Source of the DNA: JAXGMV01 sp040772085
GTDB taxonomy: Bacteria > Chloroflexota > Anaerolineae > Anaerolineales > Anaerolineaceae
Assembly (NCBI GenBank): GCA_040772085.1
Contig: JAXGYU010000001.1
Coordinates: forward strand, 248,001-312,000
Length of the DNA stretch: 64,000 nt
Reading direction: 5' to 3'
Below the pieces are notes generated by a model. The model saw only the letters and a program-made list of their open reading frames with translations. It did not search any database and was not told where the DNA came from. Both the position numbers and the translations under genes were made by a program. Of the stretch, positions 42,209-50,082 are shown one piece after another. Every line of letters begins with the position of its first letter. The stretch's first letter is position 1.

Positions 42209-42553
42209 TTATCGGAAATGGACCAGGGTCTTGCCCTGCGCCCAAAGTTGCTCAATTTGATAGAATTCGCGCTTCTCGGGCGAGAAGAGGTGGATGATCA
42301 CATCGCCGGCATCAACGATGATCCAGCCTTCAGCCGGCTGACCTTCTCGCTTGGCAACCTGAACCTTATTCTTTTTCAGGGTCTCGGTCAACGCGTCCGC
42401 CAGGCTGTTGAGCATCCTGTCGCTTGTGCCTGAACACAAAATAAAATAATCAGCAAAATCAGCGATTTTACTGATATCCAGCACGAGAATATCTTCACCT
42501 TTGTGCTCTTCAAGCGTGTTGACGATCAAATGTGTCAGTTCGTTTGTCTCCAG
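42209..42553 (-). CDS. rsfS: ribosomal silencing factor RsfS
   Basis: 114 residues if read from CTG at 42553. The core LIVNTLEEHKGEDILVLDIS, ADYFILCSGTSDR, GWIIVDAGDVIIHLFSPEKREFY is diagnostic of RsfS, which binds uL14 and blocks subunit joining in stationary phase. The conventional TTG at 42529 has no ribosome site and lacks the family's first eight residues. Reading eight codons further up gives LETNELTH, which fits other RsfS proteins, and places GAGGTG four bases before a CTG codon. The start is therefore uncertain between CTG 42553 and TTG 42529. An extended -10, TGCTAGAAT, lies at 42587-42579. Confidence 0.85.
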   Translation of the reverse strand: METNELTHLIVNTLEEHKGEDILVLDISKIADFADYFILCSGTSDRMLNSLADALTETLKKNKVQVAKREGQPAEGWIIVDAGDVIIHLFSPEKREFYQIEQLWAQGKTLVHFR

Positions 42554-42596
42554 ATGTCACCTCATTTTCGTTTTTAACATTCTAGCATAATCAGCG

Positions 42597-43184
42597 TCAG
42601 ACGTCATCCGCTTTGAACCTGGCAGTCGCGAGGGTGCTGTACTGGGCGCCAGATGGCTGCAGCACGCTCCTGATCAGCGAAATAGCCTCGACGGTCAGGC
42701 TGCCATACGTGACGCAGCGGCTGGAGTCAATTTCCCGAATCAGCCGCTGGTTTGCGCCTGGTTCAAGCCCGCCGCTGATTCTCGCCAGGGTCAGGTGCGG
42801 CGAGAATGGTCTGTCCTCGATTTCATACCCATTGTCTGCCAGCTCGCGCGCGAGTGCAGACTGTACCTGTCTGAGCTGATCGACTGGCGTCAGCCCGCAC
42901 CACAGTACCCGTGGGTTGCGACTGTTGGGGAAACAACCGAGGCCGGCGGCGCTGATCGTGAATGACTTCCTGGTATTGACTGTGCGCGCCATGATCGTTT
43001 CGAGGAGCGGCTGGCCGGCGCTCTCAACCTCCCCGAGAAAGCTCAGGGTCAGATGAATTTTCCGTGGATCGACCCACTTGATCGGACCTGTGATGGACTT
43101 CCGCAAGCTGCTTATCAACCCCGACAGATTATCCTGAAGCTCGCGGGAAAGTTCAACGGCTATGAAGGCGCGAATCATTGGCAT
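42597..43184 (-). CDS. thpR: RNA 2',3'-cyclic phosphodiesterase
   Basis: 195 residues of the 2H phosphoesterase superfamily. The two catalytic motifs are HLTLSFLG and HLTLARI. The opening IRAFIAVEL is typical of the LigT/ThpR family, which opens 2',3'-cyclic phosphates on RNA ends. No Shine-Dalgarno; a -10 box TAAAAT ends six bases before the ATG at 43184, so the mRNA is probably leaderless. Divergent from the 6S-like RNA, whose promoter lies 36-64 bases away. Confidence 0.9.
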   Translation of the reverse strand: MPMIRAFIAVELSRELQDNLSGLISSLRKSITGPIKWVDPRKIHLTLSFLGEVESAGQPLLETIMARTVNTRKSFTISAAGLGCFPNSRNPRVLWCGLTPVDQLRQVQSALARELADNGYEIEDRPFSPHLTLARISGGLEPGANQRLIREIDSSRCVTYGSLTVEAISLIRSVLQPSGAQYSTLATARFKADDV

Positions 43185-43190
43185 GCAGTG

Positions 43191-43196
43191 ATTTTA
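43191..43196 (-). promoter_or_regulatory. leaderless-type -10 box of thpR
   Basis: TAAAAT (43196-43191) ends six bases before the ATG at 43184; no Shine-Dalgarno. Confidence 0.5.
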
Positions 43197-43219
43197 CGCC
43201 AAAACGTCCGGCATCAGCT

Positions 43220-43248
43220 TTGCAAGACCCCTCAGATTATGGTATAAA
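43220..43248 (+). promoter_or_regulatory. promoter of the 6S-like RNA
   Basis: TTGCAA (43220-43225), 17 bases, TATAAA (43243-43248); start expected near 43255. Confidence 0.7.
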
Positions 43249-43254
43249 AACATT

Positions 43255-43430
43255 ACCCTGCTGTGTTGGTGATGACGCACCATCGGTTTTGAGCCAACAC
43301 TAGTTTTAAGGGTCACGGTTTCTAGCCGGCAACACGTTAGGCTTCGGTCAAGGTGGCGCTTGCGGATAGTGACCCAACCTGCTTAGGCAGGTTCAAAACT
43401 GCGCGACACACGGCATAGCGGGGTTTTTTT
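43255..43430 (+). ncRNA. ssrS: 6S-like regulatory RNA
   Basis: A non-coding gene of about 175 bases with its own promoter and a T-run end (43424-43430). The 5' end CCCTGCTGTG (43256-43265) pairs with CATAGCGGGG near the 3' end, forming the closing stem. Inside lie GTGTTGG/CCAACAC, GGGTCAC/GTGACCC and the small hairpin AACCTGC-TTAG-GCAGGTT. The 3' part (GGTTCAAAACTGCG, then CACACGGCAT) resembles the conserved 3' strand of bacterial 6S RNA. Size, one long interrupted hairpin and stand-alone promoter all fit. 6S RNA binds the housekeeping RNA polymerase in stationary phase. Identified by eye, not by a covariance model. Confidence 0.65.
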
Positions 43431-44025
43431 ATTTAATCTCCTGCTGTGAGACTGCCATGTCCAGGTAAGCCGCGATGGCTGTATCGTAAGCGGCAGTATG
43501 TTTGAAACCCTTCACCGCCAGCGCGTTCAATGTGCCGGCGCTCAGGCTGCCTGACCGGTGTAATTCATCAGTTATCGCATCATAAGAAGCCGGGTCCGTC
43601 ACGATCGCGACCCGCTTGCTGTTCTTCGCCGCCGCGCGAATCAATGCCACGCCGCCAATATCAATATTCTCGATAGCGTCAGCCAGTGTGGCGTTGGGAT
43701 CAGCCACTGTTTTCTGGAAGGGGTAGAGGTTCACGACCACCATGTCAATCATGACAGCATTGATCCTGCGCAAATCGTCCATATCTGCCGTCAGATCGCG
43801 CGCGAGGATGCCGCCATGTACCGCCGGATGTAAGGTTTTGACACGTCCGCCAAGGATCTCGGGGCTGTGCGTGTAATCAGCCACATCCCGGACGGGCAGG
43901 CCGGCGTTGCGGATTGCAGACGCGGTTCCGCCGCTCGCCAGCAGCTCCCAGCCGAGTTGATTCAAGGCTCGGGCGAAATCAATCAGACCGGTTTTGTCGG
44001 AGACCGAAAGTAATGCGACGGGCAT
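43429..44025 (-). CDS. IMP cyclohydrolase domain protein (PurH N-terminal domain only)
   Basis: 198 residues. The MGS-like fold of PurH is clear: ALLSVSDKTGLIDFARAL, LLASGGTA, SPEILGGRVKTLHPAVHGGIL, VVVNLYPF, ENIDIGGVALIRAAAKN. Bacterial PurH is normally about 510-530 residues with an AICAR transformylase domain after this part; that domain is absent and the stop is clean. It should close the ring of FAICAR to IMP. Formylation must be done by another protein (stand-alone AICARFT or PurP). Start: ATG at 44025 after AAGGAGC; -10 TATAAT at 44071-44066. Its stop lies within the T-run of the convergent 6S-like RNA gene. Confidence 0.85.
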   Translation of the reverse strand: MPVALLSVSDKTGLIDFARALNQLGWELLASGGTASAIRNAGLPVRDVADYTHSPEILGGRVKTLHPAVHGGILARDLTADMDDLRRINAVMIDMVVVNLYPFQKTVADPNATLADAIENIDIGGVALIRAAAKNSKRVAIVTDPASYDAITDELHRSGSLSAGTLNALAVKGFKHTAAYDTAIAAYLDMAVSQQEIK

Positions 44026-44163
44026 GTGAAGCTCCTTGGAGGTGGATGTTTTGCGTGACCGCTTAATTATATGTGTTATGCTGGACTTGGACGGCAAGTG
44101 TACAAATCAATTTCTACTATAATGTAGAAGGTTTGACGAAATCTTAAGTGTAGGGAGGTTGGT

Positions 44164-44916
44164 GTGGTCAAGATAGTTTTACTCAGGCATGGTGAAAGTA
44201 CCTGGAACAAAGAGAACCGGTTTACTGGTTGGACGGATGTCGGGCTGACTGAAAAAGGTGTCGAGGAAGCGCATCTGGCTGGAAAGCTGCTGCGCGAGGG
44301 CGGTTACGAATTTGATATAGTCTTCACGTCGGTGCTCAAACGGGCGATCAAAACCCTCTGGATCGTGCTGGAGGAGATGGACCGCATGTGGCTGCCAGTC
44401 ATTAATTCCTGGCGTCTGAACGAGCGCCATTATGGTGCGCTGCAGGGGCTGAACAAGGCTGAGACCGCGCAGAAATTCGGTGACGAACAGGTGCTGATCT
44501 GGCGCCGCAGCTATGACATTCAACCGCCAGCCTTGACGAAGGACGACGAGCGCTATCCGGGCAACGACCCGCGCTATAAAGGCATGGCGGAGGAGGATAT
44601 CCCGCTGACCGAATGTCTCAAGGACACGGTCGCGCGTTTCCTGCCTTACTGGTTTGACACGATCGAACCGGCGATCCGCTCCGGGAAGAAGGTGCTGATC
44701 ACGGCCCATGGCAACAGCCTCCGCGCGCTGGTCAAGTATCTGGATGATATCTCTGACGACGAAATTGTCGGGCTCAACATCCCGACCGGTGTACCGCTGG
44801 TGTATGAGCTGGACGAAGAGACACTGCGCCCGATCCGGCATTATTATCTGGGTGACCAGGCTGCCATTGAAGCCGCCATTGCCTCCGTCGCGGCACAGGG
44901 GAAAGCGAAAAAGTAG
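44164..44916 (+). CDS. gpmA: 2,3-bisphosphoglycerate-dependent phosphoglycerate mutase
   Basis: 250 residues, usual length. LLRHGESTWNKENRFTGW holds the catalytic His, followed by the family's SVLKRAIKTLW, RLNERHYGALQGLNK and ITAHGNSLRALVKYLD (second His). Interconverts 3- and 2-phosphoglycerate in glycolysis. GTG start with GGGAGGTTG upstream; TATAAT at about 44117-44122. Its terminator lies in the 3' end of the convergent gene. Confidence 0.95.
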   Translation: MVKIVLLRHGESTWNKENRFTGWTDVGLTEKGVEEAHLAGKLLREGGYEFDIVFTSVLKRAIKTLWIVLEEMDRMWLPVINSWRLNERHYGALQGLNKAETAQKFGDEQVLIWRRSYDIQPPALTKDDERYPGNDPRYKGMAEEDIPLTECLKDTVARFLPYWFDTIEPAIRSGKKVLITAHGNSLRALVKYLDDISDDEIVGLNIPTGVPLVYELDEETLRPIRHYYLGDQAAIEAAIASVAAQGKAKK

Positions 44917-44940
44917 TTTCTTGGTAATTGTGAGTTGAAG

Positions 44941-44969
44941 CCGTCTCCTCAGGAGACGGTTTTCTTTTT
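44941..44969 (+). terminator. gpmA terminator overlapping the convergent gene
   Basis: CCGTCTC (44941-44947), CTCAG loop, GAGACGG (44953-44959), then TTTTCTTTTT. The T-run encodes the Lys-rich C-terminus of the convergent DUF1461 protein on the other strand. Confidence 0.85.
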
Positions 44970-45623
44970 CAGGCAGACCGCCGTGGCAGCCAGGATGATG
45001 CCGGCAAAGAGGATCGACAGCATCCCGACGCCGATGAAGGCATCCTGCCAGAAAACCAGCGGGAAGAGACGGATCAGGGAATCGCTGAAATTGAAGATCC
45101 AGGTTTCGCCGGTGAAAAACAGTTCGTGGAATTTTGTGAATAAGGCGCTGAAGCCGATCCCTACACCGAGTAAGATGGCCGCGATCAAGCCGAGCGTAGC
45201 CAGCGCTCCCAGCCGCCAGGCTTGAGCGCCCTCACGATGCTGCGCGCGTAATATGTAATACACTGTGCCGGCAGTCAAAACTGCCAGCAATATCCACCAG
45301 GCAAAGAATGCCTGTTTTACAAGGATTTTGACGTCCAGCATGTGTGAGAGCTCGCGTTCGTTATAAAGCGGCTGACCATCGTCCATTTTGATCGCTGCCA
45401 GAAAGTCGAGCGGTTCGTTGTTCAGCAGATACTCGATCGAGAGGGTCGCGAAATTCAGCCGCTCTTCTGTCGTAAACCCATAGGGGTCTGCCGGGAAACC
45501 GGATCGACCGTACTCGAAGGCGGGAAACCAGGGCAGGGTCATTACTTTGACCGCGCTGATGAGCAGGAAAATCGGGATCAGGATGACCAGCAGCACTTGC
45601 AAGGCTGTCAATCTGCTTTTCAA
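44949..45623 (-). CDS. DUF1461 / TIGR01906 family integral membrane protein
   Basis: 224 residues: one N-terminal helix, an extracellular domain with YGFTTEERLNFA and NERELSHMLDV, then three more helices and a short Lys-rich tail. This layout and the 'NERELxHMxDV' motif identify the TIGR01906/DUF1461 family, whose function is unknown. The start is TTG at 45623 overlapping the previous stop as TTGA, so it is translationally coupled to the spermidine-synthase fusion gene. Confidence 0.75.
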   Translation of the reverse strand: MKSRLTALQVLLVILIPIFLLISAVKVMTLPWFPAFEYGRSGFPADPYGFTTEERLNFATLSIEYLLNNEPLDFLAAIKMDDGQPLYNERELSHMLDVKILVKQAFFAWWILLAVLTAGTVYYILRAQHREGAQAWRLGALATLGLIAAILLGVGIGFSALFTKFHELFFTGETWIFNFSDSLIRLFPLVFWQDAFIGVGMLSILFAGIILAATAVCLKKKTVS

Positions 45624-47176
45624 TTCGGCAACTCGCTTTCAGGGTTGAGCAGAAAGCTCAGGACCATGGTGTTGGTGATCCATTCGATTGGCGCTTTATC
45701 ATCCGTGAAGACGATCGAATTGGGCGGGTCTGGCTGCAGGTTGGCGGCGGCAGTCATCATGGTTTCAAGCAGCAGGCTCGAGGTTCCCGGATCCTGTTTA
45801 AGGTTCGCGAGGTTATCGTTCAGATTCGTGCAAGCGCTCGCCTGTTTGGTGGCAAACAATACGCTGTTGAATGTCTGCGGCACATCCACGACGCAGACAG
45901 TCGGGAACACTTGTCTGACCGTCGTCGCCAGGGCGTCAATCAACCGCCGGTCTTCCGGTGAGCGACCGATGTTGATGCCAATCGCGCCGTCAGGCGTCAG
46001 TTTGGCATGGACGATCTGAAAGAATTCAACGGTCGTCAGGTGGCTCGGGATATACGGCGGGCGGTAGGCATCCAGGCTGATGATGTCGTACTGGTAGGGG
46101 CTATGCTCCAGCCCCCAGCGGCCATCGGCGACATGAACGGTCAGTCCGTCCGCTTGCATGTCGAAGTAACGTTCGCCGACATCGACGATCTTTTGATCAA
46201 TCTCATAGCCATCAATCTGGATACCAGGGAACACGAGCTCAGCCTGCCGCGCTGTCGTGCCGGCAGCCAGCCCGACAATCGCCATGCGCTTGACGTTGGC
46301 TGGCGAGAAGGGCGCCTGATTGAAAAATGGCGCGGCCAGCATCTGCTCCCAGGGACCGTAATAATTCATCTGTGTCGGGTGATAGATCGAATGCACGCCC
46401 TGACCTTCATTCAGGCGCAGCAGGCGATAGCCATCCTGCTCCAGGACCTGGATGTAGTTGTAGGCCGACTCTGTTTCATAGATCAGGCCCAGGCTGCTTT
46501 TGTCTGTGCCTCGCAGACCGAAAACCAGGTTGACTACGACCAGAATAACGAAACCAAGTACCGCAGCAACCGCCCAGATCGTGCGTTTGATCAGAAATAA
46601 ACCTAATGCTCCGGTAACGACCAGCAGACCAGCGATGATCAGAAAGGTGCGGTAAGTGCCGAAGGCGGGGATCAGAACCAGCCCGGGGAGGAAGGTGCCA
46701 AGGAACGAGCCAAGGGTCGAGATCGCGTAAACCCGACCTGACGTCCGCCCCAGGTCAGCGGTGGTGTTGGCTGCCAGCCGGATAGCGAACGGCGACGCCG
46801 TACCGAGCAAGGTGACAGGCACGCTTAACAGGATAATGACGGTCATGAACGAGCCGAAAAGGATGCCGAGCTGCAATTCGTCAAAGGCATTGCCGGCCAG
46901 CCGCAGGACAGGACGCGAGAGCATCGGCACAATCGCGGTCGCCAGACCGGCGCCAACCAGGATGCCGAAGAATGTTTCATAGCGTGGAGACCTGTCCGCC
47001 CACGGGCCGCCGAGCGCGTAGCCCGCTGCCAGATAGAGCAATATCAAACCGATGATGCTGGCCCAGACCAGATTGCTGGTGCCGAAGGTGTTACCGAGCA
47101 GACGAGAGGCAGCCATCTCGATTGCCAGCGAACACATGCCGGAGGAAAAAACCGCGAAGAAGAGATATTTGCGCAT
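45620..47176 (-). CDS. membrane-fused spermidine synthase-like protein
   Basis: 518 residues. The N-terminal 200-230 residues carry about seven membrane helices (SSGMCSLAIEMAASRLLG and YLAAGYALGGPWADRSP are typical of the fused family). The C-terminal half is a spermidine-synthase/SAM-methyltransferase fold: VGLAAGTTARQ (motif I), IDGYEIDQKIVDVG (acidic loop), DIISLDAYRPPYIP (motif IV). Motif I lacks the usual GGG, so whether it makes a polyamine is uncertain. Start at ATG 47176, nine bases after a TATACT -10 box and without a Shine-Dalgarno; the extension to 47233 runs through that promoter. Confidence 0.82.
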   Translation of the reverse strand: MRKYLFFAVFSSGMCSLAIEMAASRLLGNTFGTSNLVWASIIGLILLYLAAGYALGGPWADRSPRYETFFGILVGAGLATAIVPMLSRPVLRLAGNAFDELQLGILFGSFMTVIILLSVPVTLLGTASPFAIRLAANTTADLGRTSGRVYAISTLGSFLGTFLPGLVLIPAFGTYRTFLIIAGLLVVTGALGLFLIKRTIWAVAAVLGFVILVVVNLVFGLRGTDKSSLGLIYETESAYNYIQVLEQDGYRLLRLNEGQGVHSIYHPTQMNYYGPWEQMLAAPFFNQAPFSPANVKRMAIVGLAAGTTARQAELVFPGIQIDGYEIDQKIVDVGERYFDMQADGLTVHVADGRWGLEHSPYQYDIISLDAYRPPYIPSHLTTVEFFQIVHAKLTPDGAIGINIGRSPEDRRLIDALATTVRQVFPTVCVVDVPQTFNSVLFATKQASACTNLNDNLANLKQDPGTSSLLLETMMTAAANLQPDPPNSIVFTDDKAPIEWITNTMVLSFLLNPESELPN

Positions 47177-47185
47177 AACGTTTGA

Positions 47186-47191
47186 AGTATA
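47186..47191 (-). promoter_or_regulatory. leaderless-type -10 box
   Basis: TATACT (47191-47186), nine bases before the ATG at 47176; no Shine-Dalgarno. A divergent TATAAT for the NAD(P)HX repair gene lies at 47215-47220. Confidence 0.45.
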
Positions 47192-47247
47192 CCTAACCCG
47201 ACCCCTTCTGTGCGTATAATTTAGACAGTTCAAGCAGGAGGCGAAAT

Positions 47248-48861
47248 ATGAAGCTGGTGACAGTTGCTGAAATGCAGGCGATCGAAAAACAGGCTGACCA
47301 GAATGGTGTCAGCTACGCCCAGTTGATGCACAACGCGGGCACAGCCGTCGCCGAATACATCCTCGAAAATTTTGATGCTTCGACACCGACGGTCCTGGCG
47401 CTGGTGGGCACCGGCAATAACGGCGGGGACGCGCTGGTAGCGATGACCGCCTTGCTGCAAAAGGGCTGGCGCGCGGCGGCTGTCTTCCCGATTGGCAGAA
47501 AACAGGACGCTTTGCTGAGCGCCTACCTGAATGCCGGCGGTACCTTGATTGAAACAGATGAGCTCCTCTCCGACGCTGTAGAAGCATTGTCGGGTGTGAC
47601 CGTGCTTCTGGATGGTGTGCTTGGCACCGGCGCCCGCCTGCCGCTCAAGCCTGAATTGAAGGCACTTTTCAGCCGGATCAAACCGCTGCTCGCGGATGTA
47701 CCCGTCGTGGTTATCGATTGCCCCTCCGGGATGGATTGCGATACCGGCGCGGTGGATGAGGATATCCTCAGCGCGGATATCACGCTCTGCATGGAAGCGG
47801 TCAAGCGTGGAATGATGGTGATGCCGGCCTTCGACCACCTCGGCATTCTGGAAGTCTTGCCGATTGGTCTGCCAGACGGCCTCGAATCACTTGCGCTAGT
47901 TAGTAATTCGGTCATCACAGCTGAAGATGTTGCCGGCTGGCTGCCCGCGCGGCCGAGTGACGCGCACAAAGGCACCTTTGGTACGGCGGTCATTTGCGCT
48001 GGCTCCATCAATTATACCGGCGCGGCGCTGCTGGCGGCTGAAGCCGCTTATCGTGTGGGCAGCGGACTGGTGACTATCGCGGCGCCTGCCAGCCTGCATG
48101 GCGCCCTGGCGGGTCAACTGCCTGAGGCAACCTGGCTCATCCTGCCGGAGGAGCAAGGCGTCATCAGCCGGACGGCAGCCAGGACATTGTCTGCCAGCCT
48201 GAGCCGCGCCAGCGCGATGCTGCTTGGTCCCGGGTGGGGCACAGCCCAGACGACAACCCTGTTTCTGCAGGACCTGCTGACCATGCCGGCGCCAACCACC
48301 GGACCGCTCGGATTGATCCCGAAAGCAATACGAGAGCAGCAAAAGGATTCTCAGAGCCTGCCGCCGCTGGTGATAGACGCCAGTGGGCTGGCTCACCTGG
48401 CAAAGATCGATCACTGGCAGGAACTCGTCCCGGAACATACGATCCTGACACCGCATCCGGGTGAAATGGCACTCCTGACAGGCGGGACGGTGGATGCCAT
48501 CCAGTCTGCGAGGATCGAAACTGCCTGCCGCTTCGCCGAATCATGGCGGAAGATTATTGTATTGAAGGGCGCGCTGACGGTTATCGCCAGCCCTGATGGC
48601 CGTTACAGCGTCAATCCAGTCGCGAATGCGGCGTTGGCAAGGGCTGGGTCAGGAGATGTGCTGGCGGGGCTGATCACTGGGTTGCTGACACAAGGCGTAG
48701 CGTCGTATGAAGCAGCCTGCGCGGGCGTCTGGCTGCATGCGCAATGCGGACTGCGTGCGCTAGAAAGTATCGGCGCCGCGGCATCCGTGCTGGCAGGCGA
48801 TTTAGTCCAGTTCTTGCCCGAAGTCCTGACTGAGCTTGAGGATGGATTTGAGTTTGAATAA
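47248..48861 (+). CDS. nnr: bifunctional NAD(P)HX epimerase / ADP-dependent dehydratase
   Basis: 537 residues. The N-terminal NnrE domain has LMHNAGTAVAEYI, GTGNNGGDALV and VVIDCPSGMDCDTG. The C-terminal NnrD domain has KGTFGTAVICAGS, LLGPGWG, LTPHPGEMALL and AGSGDVLAGLITGLL. It repairs hydrated NADH and NADPH. GGAGGCG precedes the ATG. It stands alone with its own promoter and a terminator shared with the convergent YtxH gene. Confidence 0.95.
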   Translation: MKLVTVAEMQAIEKQADQNGVSYAQLMHNAGTAVAEYILENFDASTPTVLALVGTGNNGGDALVAMTALLQKGWRAAAVFPIGRKQDALLSAYLNAGGTLIETDELLSDAVEALSGVTVLLDGVLGTGARLPLKPELKALFSRIKPLLADVPVVVIDCPSGMDCDTGAVDEDILSADITLCMEAVKRGMMVMPAFDHLGILEVLPIGLPDGLESLALVSNSVITAEDVAGWLPARPSDAHKGTFGTAVICAGSINYTGAALLAAEAAYRVGSGLVTIAAPASLHGALAGQLPEATWLILPEEQGVISRTAARTLSASLSRASAMLLGPGWGTAQTTTLFLQDLLTMPAPTTGPLGLIPKAIREQQKDSQSLPPLVIDASGLAHLAKIDHWQELVPEHTILTPHPGEMALLTGGTVDAIQSARIETACRFAESWRKIIVLKGALTVIASPDGRYSVNPVANAALARAGSGDVLAGLITGLLTQGVASYEAACAGVWLHAQCGLRALESIGAAASVLAGDLVQFLPEVLTELEDGFEFE

Positions 48862-48883
48862 ATCACGCGTCCGTTGATGTAAT

Positions 48884-48917
48884 AAAAAAGCAGAGCCGCA
48901 TCGCGGCTCTGCATTTT
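48884..48917. terminator. bidirectional intrinsic terminator
   Basis: A perfect 10-bp stem GCAGAGCCGC / GCGGCTCTGC with a 3-base loop; six A residues on the left and ATTTT on the right. Confidence 0.88.
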
Positions 48918-48931
48918 GGATCAATGAGTTG

Positions 48932-49291
48932 TTACGCTTTTGCTGCGGCGTCCAGCTTCTTCTTGGCGGTGTCGACTGCTTCGTCAAGTTTTTCCTTCTG
49001 CTCTTCCAGCACAACCTGACCCTTGGTGCCAAGTTCTTCTGCCTTGCGGCGGGTTGCCTTGGCCAGATCATCAAAGCGGGCGCGGGCTTCGACAGCCGCG
49101 TGCTCTGCCTGTGAGTAGGCATCGTCCATCGTGTTCTCTGCTTTGTCGCGCAGTTCATACGCTTTGTCTTTGATAATGCCGCGGGTTTCCTCGCCTGATT
49201 GCGGCGCGAGCAGTAATGCGGCAACGGTGCCCGTAAGTGCACCAACAACAAATCCAATCAGGAATGCACCAAATTCATCTCGTTCTGACAT
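48932..49291 (-). CDS. YtxH-domain protein
   Basis: 119 residues. One N-terminal membrane helix, AFLIGFVVGALTGTVAALLLAPQSGEETR (about residues 9-37), with the hallmark 'LLLAPxSGxETR', then a long charged helix/coiled coil rich in Lys, Glu and Ala. YtxH-like proteins are often stress-induced in Gram-positive bacteria; the function is unclear. AAAAGGAG precedes the ATG. It follows the next membrane gene by 47 bases and is probably in the same operon. Confidence 0.82.
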   Translation of the reverse strand: MSERDEFGAFLIGFVVGALTGTVAALLLAPQSGEETRGIIKDKAYELRDKAENTMDDAYSQAEHAAVEARARFDDLAKATRRKAEELGTKGQVVLEEQKEKLDEAVDTAKKKLDAAAKA

Positions 49292-49338
49292 GATTTTTCT
49301 CCTTTTTTAATCAGTTCAAACTGTTAATAGTCGTGAGG

Positions 49339-49788
49339 CTATTTTACCAGTTTAAGCAATTCAAGCAACTTTTTGATGCCGGCAAGGTACTCGTTCATCT
49401 TGATCACCGGCTCGGAAACATTGTTACTCAGGAATTTCGCGGTCCCTTTGAGCGTGTTCACCGTCTCCTGCGTTGAGTTCAGTATCGGCTTGACCTCGTT
49501 TTGCAGGATGTTGGTCAGGATAGCGATCTGGATGATCAGGATCACCAGCGCGACGCCGATGATGAAAGCCTCCAGCGCCATGACAATGATGAAGACATCC
49601 CTGATCTGGCTGGTCGTGCCTGGCTCGGCGCGCAGCAAGAAAACAATGCCGGTAATGAATAACGCCAGCAGAATCACCGCCAAGGCGATGAAGAGCCATT
49701 TTTTACTGCCTGATTGTCCGTCGGGTTCAGGCAGCCGGTGCTCGATGTCAACTACGTCCTGTTCGTTATATTCGTCCGCTTCACTCAT
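49339..49788 (-). CDS. small membrane protein, possibly YtxG/DUF948-like
   Basis: 149 residues: an acidic cytosolic start (EADEYNEQDVVDIEHRL), two membrane helices (about 34-55 and 68-95) and an amphipathic C-terminal helix (LNSTQETVNTLKGTAKFLSNN) typical of DUF948-like proteins. Pairing with a YtxH gene recalls the ytxG-ytxH stress operon of Bacillus, though the two-helix layout differs. The start is the ATG at 49788; a TTG at 49821 is less likely. No clear function. The 100 bases upstream (49789-49889) hold nothing else I can name. Confidence 0.65.
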   Translation of the reverse strand: MSEADEYNEQDVVDIEHRLPEPDGQSGSKKWLFIALAVILLALFITGIVFLLRAEPGTTSQIRDVFIIVMALEAFIIGVALVILIIQIAILTNILQNEVKPILNSTQETVNTLKGTAKFLSNNVSEPVIKMNEYLAGIKKLLELLKLVK

Positions 49789-49889
49789 AATTTTTCCAAT
49801 CTGCAACGATAAGTTCCCCAAATCAGAATGATATTTATGATAGCCTAACGTTTTTTAAAATGCAAGATTATTATGCCTGAATGCGCACC

Positions 49890-49918
49890 TTGACAGGGGT
49901 GGTTGAATATGCCATACT
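49890..49918 (+). promoter_or_regulatory. promoter of the orphan small-ORF locus
   Basis: TTGACA (49890-49895), 17 bases, CATACT (49913-49918). Transcript expected from about 49925. Confidence 0.65.
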
Positions 49919-49971
49919 AATTCTGTACGCCATTCACGTGCCATCTTTAATCAGAGGAGGTGGTGCCAATT

Positions 49972-50028
49972 ATGAACGATAGTAGTAGTTTAACAAGCGC
50001 TGCGGCATCCCTCCTCGATCTTCGATAA
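49972..50028 (+). CDS. orphan 18-residue ORF inside a structured RNA
   Basis: Reads MNDSSSLTSAAASLLDLR with GAGGAGG 11 bases upstream of the ATG. A CCTCCTC (50010-50016) inside the ORF is a perfect complement of that Shine-Dalgarno. CGCTGCGGCA (49998-50007) pairs with TGCCGCAGCG (50032-50041) around the stop codon. It has a near-consensus promoter but no gene downstream on the same strand; the next gene is convergent. It could be a small RNA, a small-protein gene or a remnant leader whose target gene has moved. I do not recognise the family. Confidence 0.45.
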   Translation: MNDSSSLTSAAASLLDLR

Positions 50029-50041
50029 GGTTGCCGCAGCG
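49998..50041 (+). repeat. 10-bp inverted repeat enclosing the end of the small ORF
   Basis: CGCTGCGGCA (49998-50007) and TGCCGCAGCG (50032-50041) with a 24-base loop that carries the anti-Shine-Dalgarno CCTCCTC. No T-run follows on the plus strand. Confidence 0.7.
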
Positions 50042-50042
50042 T

Positions 50043-50073
50043 AAAAACAGAGAACCGCGAAAGCGGTTTTCTG
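50043..50073 (-). terminator. intrinsic terminator of the aminotransferase gene
   Basis: On the minus strand CAGAAAACCGC / GCGGTTCTCTG (one mismatch) around TTTC, then five T residues. Confidence 0.8.
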
Positions 50074-50082
50074 CGTTAATGC

